From contig NZ_JAGGPR010000017.1 in NCBI RefSeq assembly GCF_018613695.1, positions 62,001-126,000 on the forward strand: 64,000 nt of DNA. The letters are read 5' to 3'. Position 1 is the first letter of the stretch. Each line of letters starts with the position of its first letter. The notes below the pieces were generated by a model. That model saw only the letters and a list, made by a program, of their open reading frames with translations. It did not search any database and was not told the origin of the DNA. Made by a program: the position numbers and the translations under genes. The DNA comes from Arthrobacter sp. ISL-95. GTDB taxonomy: Bacteria; Actinomycetota; Actinomycetes; Actinomycetales; Micrococcaceae. This document shows, piece after piece, positions 8,794 to 17,605 of the stretch.

Positions 8794-8797
8794 AAGA

Positions 8798-9382
8798 CTA
8801 GTTTTTGGGGGCCGTCCCGACGGCGGCTGTCCCGACGGCGGCTGCCCTGACGTCCGCCGCCCGCAGGTCAATCCAGTAACGGCGGAAAGCGGTCCCGTCC
8901 TCGTCCGTGCGCACATCCTCAAGCAGCCCACCACAACGCTCTATGGTCTTAGCCGATGCCGCATTGTGGTCATCACACGTCAGCAGAACCCGCTCCAATT
9001 CCCCCTGCGCGGCCACCTGGCTGCACAGTTCCCGCAGCGCCCAGGAAGCCGCCCCTCTCCCGCGATCGGAAGGCCGAATTCCATAGCCTATGTGCCCGCC
9101 GGAGTTCAGGAGGGCCGGAGTCAGATGGTGACGGAAAGCGATGGCACCCACATACCGTGAGCTCTCGGTAATCCAGCGAAAAGTGCACGGAACAATGCCG
9201 TCCTTCTCGGGCGCGGTTTCAGCGTCCAGCAGCTTGCCTACCCAATCGGCAAAACCCTCGGCGCTGGTGACGTCCTCCGCCAGGAAGACGGCGGCACCGT
9301 CCTGGTGGGCGCCGGCCCACTCACGGTGGGACTCGAGGAACGACTGATGGTAGGAGGTATGAGGAGCGACGAGGGTAAACAT
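8798..9382 (-). CDS. GNAT-family N-acetyltransferase
   Basis: This 194-residue GNAT-fold protein carries the acetyl-CoA pyrophosphate-binding motif IGYGIRPSDRGRGAASWALREL (R/QxxGxG/A element at about residues 100-112) and LTCDDHNAASAKTIERCGG in the C-terminal half. It resembles RimJ/RimL-type or small-molecule acetyltransferases, which move acetyl from acetyl-CoA to an amine. The acceptor is unknown. The C-terminus carries a short repetitive tail (AAVGT units) encoded by 15-bp DNA repeats and unlikely to be part of the fold. The gene is monocistronic, convergent with none and 44 bp from the HTH gene promoter. Confidence 0.85.
   Translation of the reverse strand: MFTLVAPHTSYHQSFLESHREWAGAHQDGAAVFLAEDVTSAEGFADWVGKLLDAETAPEKDGIVPCTFRWITESSRYVGAIAFRHHLTPALLNSGGHIGYGIRPSDRGRGAASWALRELCSQVAAQGELERVLLTCDDHNAASAKTIERCGGLLEDVRTDEDGTAFRRYWIDLRAADVRAAAVGTAAVGTAPKN
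8811..8855. repeat. 15-bp tandem repeat at the GNAT 3' end
   Basis: Three consecutive 15-bp units (two differing at a single base, the third more diverged) with the core GTCCCGACGGCG encode the Ala-Ala-Val-Gly-Thr tail. The unit length keeps the reading frame, so copy number could vary without a frameshift. Confidence 0.65.
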
Positions 9383-9435
9383 GGACCGACCCTACCCGAG
9401 AGCGCTATTCCGTCAGGCACAAGGGCTTGCCGGGT

Positions 9436-10341
9436 TTACGGATTCGCCCGCCACATTTTCCTATACTGCACAGCTGCGTGCGTCTTCTGGAGTGCGGCTA
9501 TGGAGGCATCGTAGGAGTGCTGGGCGACCCCCACGAAAAGGCAGTCGACGATCATCATCTGCGCTATCCGGCTACCCATGGCTCCAGGCCGGAAAGGGGT
9601 CTCCCGGGCCGCCGTACCCAGCACAATGTCGGCCGTCTTGCCCAGCGGCGAATCGGCATGGTTGGTGATGGCGATGGTGGCGGCTCCGGCCGCCTTGGCC
9701 GACTGCAGGAAATCGATGGTGTCCACGGTGGCACCCGAGTGCGAGATGGCGACAGCTACGCCGTCGGAATCCAAGAGCGCCGCGGAAGCCAGCGCCGCGT
9801 GCGGCTCCCACCAGCTGAAAGAGGTGAGTCCAATCCTGTGCAGCTTTTGCTGCAGATCCTGTCCCACCAGGCCTCCGGCTCCCACTCCGAAGATGTCGAT
9901 CTTGCGGGAGCCGGACACCGCGTCAATTGCCCGAGCCAACTGTTCGACATCCAGCACCTGGGCGGTATCGGCGATGGACATGGTTTCGTTGAAAGCAACC
10001 TTGGCAACGATGTCCTGAAGCGAGTCGGCGGTGTTTATGTCCTCGTAGACCTCGGCCGGAACGCCATGCGCCACACCCTCGCGAGCCGTTTCGCGGGCAA
10101 GGTCCAGGCGAAGATCCGAGTATCCGCCGTAGCCCACCTTCTTGTAGAACCGGACCACCGAGGTAGTGGACGTTCCGCACTCCTCAGCCAGGTCTCCGAT
10201 GGACAGAGTGGCAGCCCGCGACGGATCCGAGAGGACCAATTCGGCAACAGCCCGCTCCGAGGGCCGTAAGCCAGGCAGGACGGAGCGAATCCGCACCAGG
10301 ACAGTACGGGACAACTGTTCGTTTCCCGGCGCTTCCTTCAT
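9436..10341 (-). CDS. MurR/RpiR-family transcriptional regulator
   Basis: This 301-residue protein has an N-terminal RpiR helix-turn-helix domain (LRPSERAVAELVLSDP, then TLSIGDLAEECGTSTTSVVR) and a C-terminal SIS sugar-phosphate-binding domain (IDIFGVGAGGLVGQDLQQKL; VAISHSGATVDTIDFL; SHSG is the sugar-phosphate loop). In MurR-type regulators the ligand is MurNAc 6-phosphate. ATG at 10341 is supported by GGAGGG seven bases upstream; a longer reading from 10395 lacks this. The gene is divergent from the NamZ-like gene, and in Bacillus a MurR-type gene lies in the same operon as namZ and nagZ. It therefore probably controls the two hydrolases. Confidence 0.88.
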   Translation of the reverse strand: MKEAPGNEQLSRTVLVRIRSVLPGLRPSERAVAELVLSDPSRAATLSIGDLAEECGTSTTSVVRFYKKVGYGGYSDLRLDLARETAREGVAHGVPAEVYEDINTADSLQDIVAKVAFNETMSIADTAQVLDVEQLARAIDAVSGSRKIDIFGVGAGGLVGQDLQQKLHRIGLTSFSWWEPHAALASAALLDSDGVAVAISHSGATVDTIDFLQSAKAAGAATIAITNHADSPLGKTADIVLGTAARETPFRPGAMGSRIAQMMIVDCLFVGVAQHSYDASIAALQKTHAAVQYRKMWRANP

Positions 10342-10429
10342 GGCTTCCCTCCGATGGCTCGAACCCGATCCAAGGTACCGTCCGAGTCTTGTCATTAAGT
10401 TACACAGACGCCGTCAGGAAGGTAAGTCA

Positions 10430-10477
10430 TTGACGCACTCGCGGCAAACGAATACGGTCCATGTAACGAAAGTCACA
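10430..10477 (+). promoter_or_regulatory. Promoter and candidate RpiR operator of the namZ-nagZ operon
   Basis: TTGACG at 10430-10435 and TACGGT at 10453-10458 are separated by 17 bp, a plausible sigma-A promoter. TGTAACGAAAGTCACA at 10462-10477, where transcription would start, is an inverted repeat with one mismatch. Another TGTAACTT half-site lies on the opposite strand near 10397-10404. Assignment to the divergent RpiR protein is inferred. Confidence 0.45.
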
Positions 10478-10517
10478 GAATCTGTCATGCTCCTCGCTCA
10501 GCCCGAAAGGCTTCCTC

Positions 10518-11810
10518 ATGGCACTCGACCGTAGAAAACTGCTCCATGCATCCGGGCTGGCGGCCGCTGCCGCCGTCGTCGCGCCCTTTGCTCCCAGCGC
10601 AACTGCCGGCACTAACCAGACCCGCCCGGGCAAACCGGGATCTCCGCTCAGCGGCGCCGATGTGGCCGCGGCCAACAACTGGAGCGTTTTCGCCGGCCGC
10701 AAGGTAGGAGTCATCACCAACCCCACCGGCGTCCTGGCAAACTTCCGCTCAATCGTGGATGACATGTCGGCCAAAGACGTGGACGTCAGGGCAGTTTTTG
10801 GGCCCGAGCATGGCTTCCGTGGGACCGCCCAGGATGGTGCCAGCGAAGGAACATCAGTGGACCCCCGGACCGGCATCACGGTCTATGACACCTATGGCGC
10901 CACCGTTGCCGATTATGCGGGCTTCTTTGAAGCCTCCGGGGTGGACACCATCTGCTTTGACATCCAGGATGTGGGAGCACGTTTCTACACCTACATCTGG
11001 ACCATGTGGGGCGCCATGCAAGCGGCGGCGAAGACCGGTGCCACGTTTGTTGTCCTGGACCGCCCTAATCCCATCGGTGGCCAGGCCCGCGGACCGGTCC
11101 TGCAGAAGGGGTTCGAGTCCGGCGTCGGCCAGTTGGGTATTGCCCTCCAGCATGGGATGACGGTGGGTGAGCTCGCCACATACTTCAATGCAGTTCATCT
11201 TCCGGCCGTTGGCCTCAAGCCGATCCCGGACCTGCAGGTGGTGGAGGTCCAAGGATGGCGCCGCGAGATGACGGGACCGGACAACCGGTCCGCGTGGATC
11301 CTGCCGAGCCCCAACATGCCCACACCCGAAACCGCCACCCTGTACGCCGGCACAGCCCTATTCGAGGCCACCAACATGTCAGAAGGGCGGGGAACAACCC
11401 GGCCCTTCGAACTCATCGGCGCACCCTACGTGGACTACCGCTGGGCAGAAGCCCTGAACAGCAGAGGCCTGGCGGGCGTCACTTTCCGCGAGGCATACTT
11501 CCAGCCCACCCTCTCCAAGAATCAGGGCCTCATTTGTGGCGGCGTACAGGTTCACATCACCGACCCCACCCGTGTGGAAGCCCTGGAAGTGGGCACCCAC
11601 ATGTTGGTCGAAGCCAAGCGCCTGTACCCCGGCTTCGGTTGGCGCGGCGATGCCGGCCGCTGGATGGGACTGTTGAGCGGCTCCGCCCGCTTTGCTGCCC
11701 AGCTCGACGCCGGCGCTGACGCCAGGACCATCATGGACAGCTGGCGCTCCGAACTGGACCAGTTCGTGCGAGATACCCGCGGGTACCTCCTGTACAACGG
11801 CAAGCGCTAG
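10518..11810 (+). CDS. namZ: NamZ-like exo-beta-N-acetylmuramidase (DUF1343, GH171)
   Basis: This 430-residue protein matches the DUF1343/YbbC family throughout. KVGVITNPTGV opens the fold, FGPEHGFRG carries the conserved Glu-His pair, and FDIQDVGARFYTYI, LDRPNPIGG and LPSPNMPTP follow in order. Family member NamZ of Bacillus removes terminal MurNAc from the non-reducing ends of peptidoglycan glycans. The N-terminus MALDRRKLLHASG with a twin Arg and a hydrophobic stretch up to ATAG is a Tat-type signal peptide, so export is expected. GAAAGG precedes the ATG. The gene is followed directly by a secreted GH3 N-acetylglucosaminidase, giving the alternating enzyme pair needed to digest glycan ends. 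Confidence 0.88.
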   Translation: MALDRRKLLHASGLAAAAAVVAPFAPSATAGTNQTRPGKPGSPLSGADVAAANNWSVFAGRKVGVITNPTGVLANFRSIVDDMSAKDVDVRAVFGPEHGFRGTAQDGASEGTSVDPRTGITVYDTYGATVADYAGFFEASGVDTICFDIQDVGARFYTYIWTMWGAMQAAAKTGATFVVLDRPNPIGGQARGPVLQKGFESGVGQLGIALQHGMTVGELATYFNAVHLPAVGLKPIPDLQVVEVQGWRREMTGPDNRSAWILPSPNMPTPETATLYAGTALFEATNMSEGRGTTRPFELIGAPYVDYRWAEALNSRGLAGVTFREAYFQPTLSKNQGLICGGVQVHITDPTRVEALEVGTHMLVEAKRLYPGFGWRGDAGRWMGLLSGSARFAAQLDAGADARTIMDSWRSELDQFVRDTRGYLLYNGKR

Positions 11811-11844
11811 CAGCGCAGACCTCAAAAACAACAAGGACGATGGG

Positions 11845-13899
11845 ATGGGGATTCACATGCAAAGAAAACGAACGTCACTGGTGACCGCGGCCGCCACTGC
11901 ACTGTTGATGACGGGTGCCGGGGTGTCGACCGGCGCGGGCACTGCCGTTGCGGCAGTACCAACTACAGGAAGTACGACGACGGCCTCCGCCTCACCCGAT
12001 ATCGAGGCGATGATTGCCGGCATGACGCTGGACGAAAAGATCGGCCAGATGACGTGGACACACGTTTACGGTTCATCAGCGGACGACACCTCCATGGCAG
12101 CAAAGAATCAAGAGCGGTACGGGGTCAATACGCCCGCCGAGGTGGTGGAAAAGTACAACCTCGGCGGCGTCCTCTACTTCGCGTGGTCAGGAAATACCAA
12201 CAACCCCGGGCAGGTGGCGGGCCTTTCCAACGGACTGCAGCAAACGGCACTGCGGGAAGACGGCAACGGCATCCCGCTGGCAGTCACCATCGATCAGGAA
12301 GGTGGCTTGGTTGCCCGCATCGGGCCGCCTGCCACGGTGCTCCCGGGCAACATGGCCCTCGGCGCCACGGCAGATGCGAATCTTGCCAGGGCACAGGGTG
12401 AAATCCTGGGCTCCGAAATGCGCGCCATGGGTATCAACGTTGATTTCGCACCGGTCCTGGACCTTAACTCCAACCCGGACAATCCCGTGATTGGAATCCG
12501 CTCCATGGGCGAGGACCCCGCGCTGGTCAGTGCACTCGGGGTCGCTCAGATAGAAGGGATTCAGGCGTACAACGTGGGAGCCGCCGCCAAGCACTTCCCC
12601 GGTCACGGCGATACCTCAGTGGATTCCCACTACGGCCTGCCCACAGTCACGTACGATCGCGAAACCCTCAACCGGCATCTGAAACCGTTCAAGGCCGCCA
12701 TAGACGGCGGCGTAGACATGGTCATGACCGCACACATCATTGTGGAGGCCATTGACCCGGACATGCCCGGCACCCTGTCGCACAAGGTTCTGACAGGCCT
12801 GCTTCGCGATGAGATGGGCTTCAAAGGCTTGGTCACAACAGATGCCTTGGATATGGCAGCCATGGCCGCCGAATGGCCCCAGGAGGAAATCGCCGTCAAG
12901 GCCATTCAGGCCGGTTCTGACATCCTCCTCAACTCCCCGGATGTGGACGCGTCGTTCGCTGGGGTTCGCGCCGCCGTCGAGTCCGGCGAGCTCAGCGAAG
13001 CCCGCCTGGACGACTCAGTCCGGCGGATCCTTGAATGGAAGGTCAAGCGCGGAGTCTTTGAACAGCCTTTGGCCGACCCTGCCGCCGTAGACACCTTGGT
13101 TGGAAGCGCAGAGCACCTCGCCACAGCCAAGCTGATCTCCGAGCGCGCCGTCACGCTGCTCCGCAACGAGGGCCGGGTGTTGCCGCTCGCGTCGGGCAGC
13201 TCGGTACTCATGGTGGGTGCTGGTTCAGCGTGGCCGGAGCTCGCGGGACCAATGCTGAAGGAGCAGGGATTCACGGTCACTGAAGACTACGAGGATGGGG
13301 CCTCACCCTCCGCGGCCTACCGTTCGCGTGCAGTAGCCGCCGCCGGCAACGTTGATGCTGTGGTCTTCGCTTCGTACAACGCATCCGGCAACGCTGCGCA
13401 GCAGCAAATGGTGGCTGAACTCGCGGCCACTGGGACGCCCGTGATCGTTGTGGCAACACGCAACCCCTATGACATCAACGTGTTCCCCGGCGCCGACGCC
13501 GTGCTCAACAGTTACGGGGTCAAGGAGGTCAACTTCCACGGTGCTGTCCGTGCCATTTCCGGTGCGGTCAACCCGAGCGGCAAACTGCCGGTCAATGTTC
13601 CCAAGGCCGACGCAAGTGGTGTCCTGTTGCCGCTGGGCCTTGGCCTCAGTTATGAAACCGCGACGCCGGCCGCCGTCACCTTTACGGACCGACGGGGTCA
13701 CGGGCAGGATAACTACACCATCCCCTCCGTCCCGGGTGTGGCCTACCTGATTGACGGCAAGGAAGCGGCAGCCGGGAGTTACAGGAAGCCCTCCGGCACC
13801 GTGACCGTCACAGCGGAACGGCGACCCGGGTACGTTTTTACCGACGGCTCCGTCACCGAATGGAGCCACACCTTCACCACCGGGCTCCCCAAGTCCTAG
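11845..13899 (+). CDS. nagZ: Secreted GH3 beta-N-acetylglucosaminidase (NagZ type)
   Basis: This 684-residue GH3 protein begins with a signal peptide (RKRTSLVTAAATALLMTGAG to AVAAV). KHFPGHGDTSVDSHYGLP at residues 249-266 is the NagZ-specific loop whose Asp260-Ser-His262 replaces the separate acid/base residue of other GH3 enzymes. VTTDALDM carries the nucleophile Asp333. A GH3 C-terminal alpha/beta domain and a short beta-rich tail follow. It should remove GlcNAc from the non-reducing end of peptidoglycan fragments outside the cytoplasm, complementing the NamZ-like enzyme 34 bp upstream. AAGGA is seven bases before ATG 11845; ATG 11857 is an alternative. Confidence 0.88.
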   Translation: MGIHMQRKRTSLVTAAATALLMTGAGVSTGAGTAVAAVPTTGSTTTASASPDIEAMIAGMTLDEKIGQMTWTHVYGSSADDTSMAAKNQERYGVNTPAEVVEKYNLGGVLYFAWSGNTNNPGQVAGLSNGLQQTALREDGNGIPLAVTIDQEGGLVARIGPPATVLPGNMALGATADANLARAQGEILGSEMRAMGINVDFAPVLDLNSNPDNPVIGIRSMGEDPALVSALGVAQIEGIQAYNVGAAAKHFPGHGDTSVDSHYGLPTVTYDRETLNRHLKPFKAAIDGGVDMVMTAHIIVEAIDPDMPGTLSHKVLTGLLRDEMGFKGLVTTDALDMAAMAAEWPQEEIAVKAIQAGSDILLNSPDVDASFAGVRAAVESGELSEARLDDSVRRILEWKVKRGVFEQPLADPAAVDTLVGSAEHLATAKLISERAVTLLRNEGRVLPLASGSSVLMVGAGSAWPELAGPMLKEQGFTVTEDYEDGASPSAAYRSRAVAAAGNVDAVVFASYNASGNAAQQQMVAELAATGTPVIVVATRNPYDINVFPGADAVLNSYGVKEVNFHGAVRAISGAVNPSGKLPVNVPKADASGVLLPLGLGLSYETATPAAVTFTDRRGHGQDNYTIPSVPGVAYLIDGKEAAAGSYRKPSGTVTVTAERRPGYVFTDGSVTEWSHTFTTGLPKS

Positions 13900-13905
13900 G
13901 AAGAG

Positions 13906-14916
13906 TTACACCACCGGCGAGTTCATCAGTGCCACCGTGATGAGCAGGGCAATCCCCAACATCGGCAGGCAAAGAATGGTGTTGGTCAGGCGATTGTCCC
14001 TCATCACGGCCACGAACTCCCGGAGGAAAGCACTGGGTACGAAGTACCTGGCCGTAGGAGCACCCACAACCTCGGCGTTGATTTTCTGGCGCCGGGACAG
14101 GAGCGCCGCACGCAGCACGTGGTAGTTGTTGGTGCACACAAGCACCGGACCCTGAATGCCCTTTTCTGCAAGCAGTGCAACGGAGTAGGCAAGGTTCTCA
14201 CGGGTGGTGGTGGCACGGTTCTCCTCCAGCACATCCGTGGCAACCGCCCCTTTAGCCACCAAGTACTCCTTCATGGCGGCGGACTCGGGCCGGGGTTCAT
14301 CCGGGCCTTGGCCCCCGGAAGGTACCAAAACCGGCTTGGCCGGCGTGCCGCCGTCGTAAATTTCCAAGGCCTTGTTCAAGCGTGCGGCGAGCAACGGCGG
14401 GACCTTGCCGTTAATCAGGCCGGAGCCCAGGACTATGACGGCCGCCGGGTTTGGGCTGAACCGCATCCGTGAATACACCACTGCGTACCCCAGGAACACC
14501 ACAAACGCGCAGCCCAAGTAAGCGCAGAGGAAGAACGCGAAGGCAGCGACGCCGGCCAACACAGGCTGCCCGCTCAGCACGAAAAGGAACGCAACTACGG
14601 GCGCCAGGAATACTGCAAGGCCCACAGCGATGGGCAGGAAGCTGGTGATCCCGGGGCCTTCCCTGCGGACCATGGTGACGCCGTTGGCTATCAGGAAGCC
14701 CGCGAACACGAAGATGCTCACCACCGGCACCACCAACACCACCAGGTTCAGCCATTCGAACCACGGGTTCAGGTCAACGAGGAAGTCCAACACCGCCTGC
14801 AGGAGAAACCACGCCGCCACCAGCAGGAACACACCGTTGCGAAGCCGACGCCGGTCCGACTGGAACGAGGCAAGGAAGAGCCCGGCAAAGAGAAGTCCAA
14901 GGACCAGGTTCAGCAT
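13906..14916 (-). CDS. YdcF-family (DUF218) membrane protein
   Basis: This 336-residue protein has about five N-terminal membrane helices (residues 1-150), a soluble DUF218 domain (AAVIVLGSGLINGKVPPLLAARL, VPSGGQGPDEPRPESAAMKEYL, ENRATTTRENLAYS, VCTNNYHVLRAALLSR), and a C-terminal membrane helix. The order is typical of the YdcF/SanA/ElyC family, members of which affect envelope integrity or precursor metabolism. The biochemical activity is not established for this member. The gene is convergent with nagZ with six bases between the stops. Confidence 0.85.
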   Translation of the reverse strand: MLNLVLGLLFAGLFLASFQSDRRRLRNGVFLLVAAWFLLQAVLDFLVDLNPWFEWLNLVVLVVPVVSIFVFAGFLIANGVTMVRREGPGITSFLPIAVGLAVFLAPVVAFLFVLSGQPVLAGVAAFAFFLCAYLGCAFVVFLGYAVVYSRMRFSPNPAAVIVLGSGLINGKVPPLLAARLNKALEIYDGGTPAKPVLVPSGGQGPDEPRPESAAMKEYLVAKGAVATDVLEENRATTTRENLAYSVALLAEKGIQGPVLVCTNNYHVLRAALLSRRQKINAEVVGAPTARYFVPSAFLREFVAVMRDNRLTNTILCLPMLGIALLITVALMNSPVV

Positions 14917-15007
14917 GATCCAAGCCTATGCGCTGTACCCATCCGCCCCTCCCGGGCCCGCCCGTGGTAGATTCGATAGGCGAAAAAACGCAAACGAGGG
15001 GTTGATC

Positions 15008-15685
15008 ATGGGCGCTGCACGGACATTCCGGCCGCGGTATCTCAAGGCGGTTGCAGCCTCGCTGTTGCTGGTCACGGTAACCGGCGGGCTTTCAGCGTGC
15101 CGTGAGGAGACGAAGCCGGCACCCCCTTACCCGGCGGTTGAATGGCAAGGTTCAGCGCCCAACGCAGCCATAGAGGCCGATCCGTGGGTCATGGCGGCCC
15201 GCAAGTCCCTTGAGGCTCAAGCAGTAGCACAGAACATTACGGACTTCACGCTGCCCGAATTGGTGGAGACCACCAGCCTGGACCTCCGTGTTCGTCTTTC
15301 CAGGCACCCCCGGAACGATGTCGAGCAGAAACGACGCCCGGATATCCGCCCGGGGCCCGATCCGTTCCTCCCTATGGAGGTCAAGCCGGGCCCGGCCGCC
15401 GGCACTGCCGAGGTGCGGGGTTGCGTGGTGCGTTGGGCATCCGAAACAGGTGACGTTCCGGATGAACTTAATGCCTCCGGCGTGTTGTTCCGGATGGAAC
15501 ACCTCGCCGACGGGCAGCTACGAATCAGCAGTGTGGTCACTCTTCCCGATCTGGATTGCAGTACTGCCACCCCACCTATCGCCTTGTTCGTGCCTGCTCC
15601 CGAGCCGTCCGATGTCACCGACGCCCAAGACATCGTCCGGGCAAAGGTAGCCGAAATAGACCCTGAGTACATCAAACCTGCTTAG
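15008..15685 (+). CDS. Hypothetical lipoprotein
   Basis: This 225-residue protein starts with a lipoprotein signal: positive residues (RTFRPRYLK), a hydrophobic stretch, and the lipobox LSAC before REETK. The mature part contains several conserved-looking Trp/Cys positions (GCVVRWASETGDVPDE; LDCST) but matches no family I know. GAGGGG lies six bases before ATG 15008; a TTG two codons upstream is possible. It is expected to be anchored to the outer face of the membrane. The gene is monocistronic and divergent from the YdcF protein. Confidence 0.7.
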   Translation: MGAARTFRPRYLKAVAASLLLVTVTGGLSACREETKPAPPYPAVEWQGSAPNAAIEADPWVMAARKSLEAQAVAQNITDFTLPELVETTSLDLRVRLSRHPRNDVEQKRRPDIRPGPDPFLPMEVKPGPAAGTAEVRGCVVRWASETGDVPDELNASGVLFRMEHLADGQLRISSVVTLPDLDCSTATPPIALFVPAPEPSDVTDAQDIVRAKVAEIDPEYIKPA

Positions 15686-15695
15686 CAGCCTTCCG

Positions 15696-16349
15696 TTAGC
15701 GCCGTTCCCGGGCGGTCTGTTGGGCAAAGTTGTTGAGGGCCGCCGCTACAGCCTCCGGATGGCTCAGCGTTACGTAATGGCCCCCGGGGATTTCCACAGG
15801 CTCGGTTCCAAGCCGCTGTTATACCTGTCTCCTCATGAAAGGTGCCGGGAAGAACTGATCGTCACGGCACAGAATCGCCAACGTGGGCACCTCCGGATGC
15901 CGGCCACACCAAGGGCCTGACATCCAAGCGCCTTGCTGGTCCCGCTCCCTGTTGGTGGCCTCACGGGCCAACTCTTCCGGTACAAGGTTGAAGAACGCCT
16001 CTTCGGGGATGCTTTCACGGTCATGCCCTGTGTTGGTCCACCAGTCGCCGAAGGTCTCCCCGGGCATCGGGATCATTGCTGAGAGGTACACCAGACCGTC
16101 GGAGTGGAGTTCATCGCAGACCAACGGCGCCGTAAAGCCTCCCAGTGAGTGCCCCACAACGATGGTGTGCTCAGCATTACCAACTGCATCCGTCACTGCA
16201 CGGGTATAGTCCTCAAGCCCGGCATTCTTATCCTCGATGGGAAGGTCGACGGCCACGACGCCATGCCCGGATGCTTCGAGCAGGGGCCTGACCAAATGCC
16301 AGTCCCACGCTGTTGACCCACCACCGTGAATCAGTACGAAAACCGCCAT
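15696..16349 (-). pseudogene. Alpha/beta hydrolase interrupted by an in-frame stop
   Basis: The reading frame from ATG 16349 encodes an alpha/beta hydrolase of the small salicylate-esterase-like type: VLIHGGGSTAWDW forms the oxyanion region, VVGHSLGGFTAP carries nucleophile Ser68, and LCRDDQFFPAPF carries the acidic residue. A TAA at 15819-15821 stops it after residue 176. The same frame continues without any shift for 40 more codons and encodes the expected C-terminus, including PGGHYVTLSHPEAV with the catalytic His, before the natural TAA at 15696-15698. A single C-to-T change in a CAA codon explains it. The truncated product would lack its catalytic His. Confidence 0.8.
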
Positions 16350-16388
16350 CGTTTCCCCTTTTCAAGCCGGGCGCAAGCTGGTTCCAAG

Positions 16389-16793
16389 CTAGGACGTGTG
16401 TGCCGTTACCAGCGCATCCGGCGTACTTTGAACGGTCCCCGCGGCGGTTTCCACCGGCAGTCCGTTTCTGATCCAATACTCAATACCACCGATCATTTCC
16501 TTCACGGAGTAACCCAGCTCCGCGAAGGCGAGCGCAGCGAACGTGCTGCCGTTGCAGCCGGGACCCCAGGAATAGACCACTACGTGTGAACCTGCAGGGA
16601 CAAGTTCCCGTGCACGTGCCTGTATCTGAGCTGTCGGAAGATGTACCGCCCCTGGAATATGTCCGTGGTCCCATGATGATTGCCGGCGCGTATCCACCAC
16701 AACGAATGAGCCGGGCTCGGATTCAGCCACTTCCATGACGTCGATCTCGCATTGCAGCTTGGCGCGAAAAAAGTCCGATGCGCTGATGCTCAT
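16389..16793 (-). CDS. Rhodanese-like domain protein with Ser at the usual catalytic Cys
   Basis: This is a 134-residue single rhodanese domain: VVVDTRRQSSWDHGHIPGAV is the CH2A-type region, and VVVYSWGPGCNGSTFAALAF the active-site loop. In related proteins the residue after VVVY is the sulfur-carrying Cys (YCWGPGCNG); here it is Ser75, although Cys80 in GPGCNG is kept. Sulfurtransferase activity is therefore doubtful and the domain may bind rather than transfer. The start overlaps the IclR stop as ATGA, so the gene is translated from the same mRNA as the sugar importer and hexosaminidase. Confidence 0.8.
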   Translation of the reverse strand: MSISASDFFRAKLQCEIDVMEVAESEPGSFVVVDTRRQSSWDHGHIPGAVHLPTAQIQARARELVPAGSHVVVYSWGPGCNGSTFAALAFAELGYSVKEMIGGIEYWIRNGLPVETAAGTVQSTPDALVTAHTS

Positions 16794-17605
16794 GCGAGCT
16801 TCGCCAGTTTCGCGCTTGCCCGCCGGGAGCCAAGCTTGGCGGAAATCCGGAGGCTGGTTTCGGCAGCCATGGGCCCAACTTCCCGCACGCGCTTGGCGGT
16901 CATCCGGGAGGACAACGATGATACAGAAAGCGCTGCAACCACGTGATCATCGTGGCCGAAGATGGGGGCGGCTACGCAACGGACTTCCGGTTCATTCTCG
17001 CGGTCGTCAATTGAATACCCGCGTCGCCGGATGGCTTCAAAGTCGGCCCGCAGCAGGGAAGGATCCGTGATGGTCTTTTCAGTGAGGGGGCGGAGCTCCT
17101 CGGCGAGGATCGGTCCCACCACTTCCTCCGGGCTGAAGGCGAGCATGGCCTTGCCCACTGCGGTGCAATAGGCCGGCATGGTTGCGCCTACCCGCGAGGC
17201 CATCCGAACAGTGGCCTCGTCCTCCACCTTGTCGAGGTAGACGACGTCGTGCCCGGAAAGTACCACCAAGTGACAGGTGCTTTCCGTGGCACGCATGAGG
17301 GCTCGGAGTTCACTGTTGGCCACGCTGCGGAGGTCTACACGGTCAAGGTATGACTGTCCCAGCCGTAAGCAGCCGTGGCCCAGGCGGAACTTGCCTGTCT
17401 CGTGGTCACGCTCCAGCAGGTTTTCCTCCAACAGTGGTGCGGCCAAACGCAGCAGAGTGCTCTTGTTCAGACCCGAAAGACGGGTGAGTTCCACGAGCGC
17501 CAGCCCGTCACCGTTGCCGGGTTCCTCAGCCACAACAGTCAACAAAGCCAGCGCCTTGCGAAGCGATGCCGAGGAATTACGGGCATCCTTGCCTTCAATA
17601 GTCAC
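16790..17605 (-). CDS. IclR-family transcriptional regulator
   Basis: This 271-residue protein has the IclR winged helix (LRKALALLTVVAEEPGNGDG, then SGLNKSTLLRLAAPLLEENLL) and effector domain (VVYLDKVEDEATVRMAS; YCTAVGKAMLAF; VRCVAAPIFGHDDHVVAALS). The start is GTG at 17605, immediately after the GH20 stop, with no gap. It is the fifth gene of the leftward importer operon and is the likely local regulator of it. The ligand may be an amino sugar derivative, inferred from context only. Confidence 0.88.
   Translation of the reverse strand: MTIEGKDARNSSASLRKALALLTVVAEEPGNGDGLALVELTRLSGLNKSTLLRLAAPLLEENLLERDHETGKFRLGHGCLRLGQSYLDRVDLRSVANSELRALMRATESTCHLVVLSGHDVVYLDKVEDEATVRMASRVGATMPAYCTAVGKAMLAFSPEEVVGPILAEELRPLTEKTITDPSLLRADFEAIRRRGYSIDDRENEPEVRCVAAPIFGHDDHVVAALSVSSLSSRMTAKRVREVGPMAAETSLRISAKLGSRRASAKLAKLA

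Noticed and set aside
11692-11844. Upstream extension of the GH3 protein into namZ
   Set aside because: It overlaps the end of namZ in another frame, and the signal peptide begins only after 11845.
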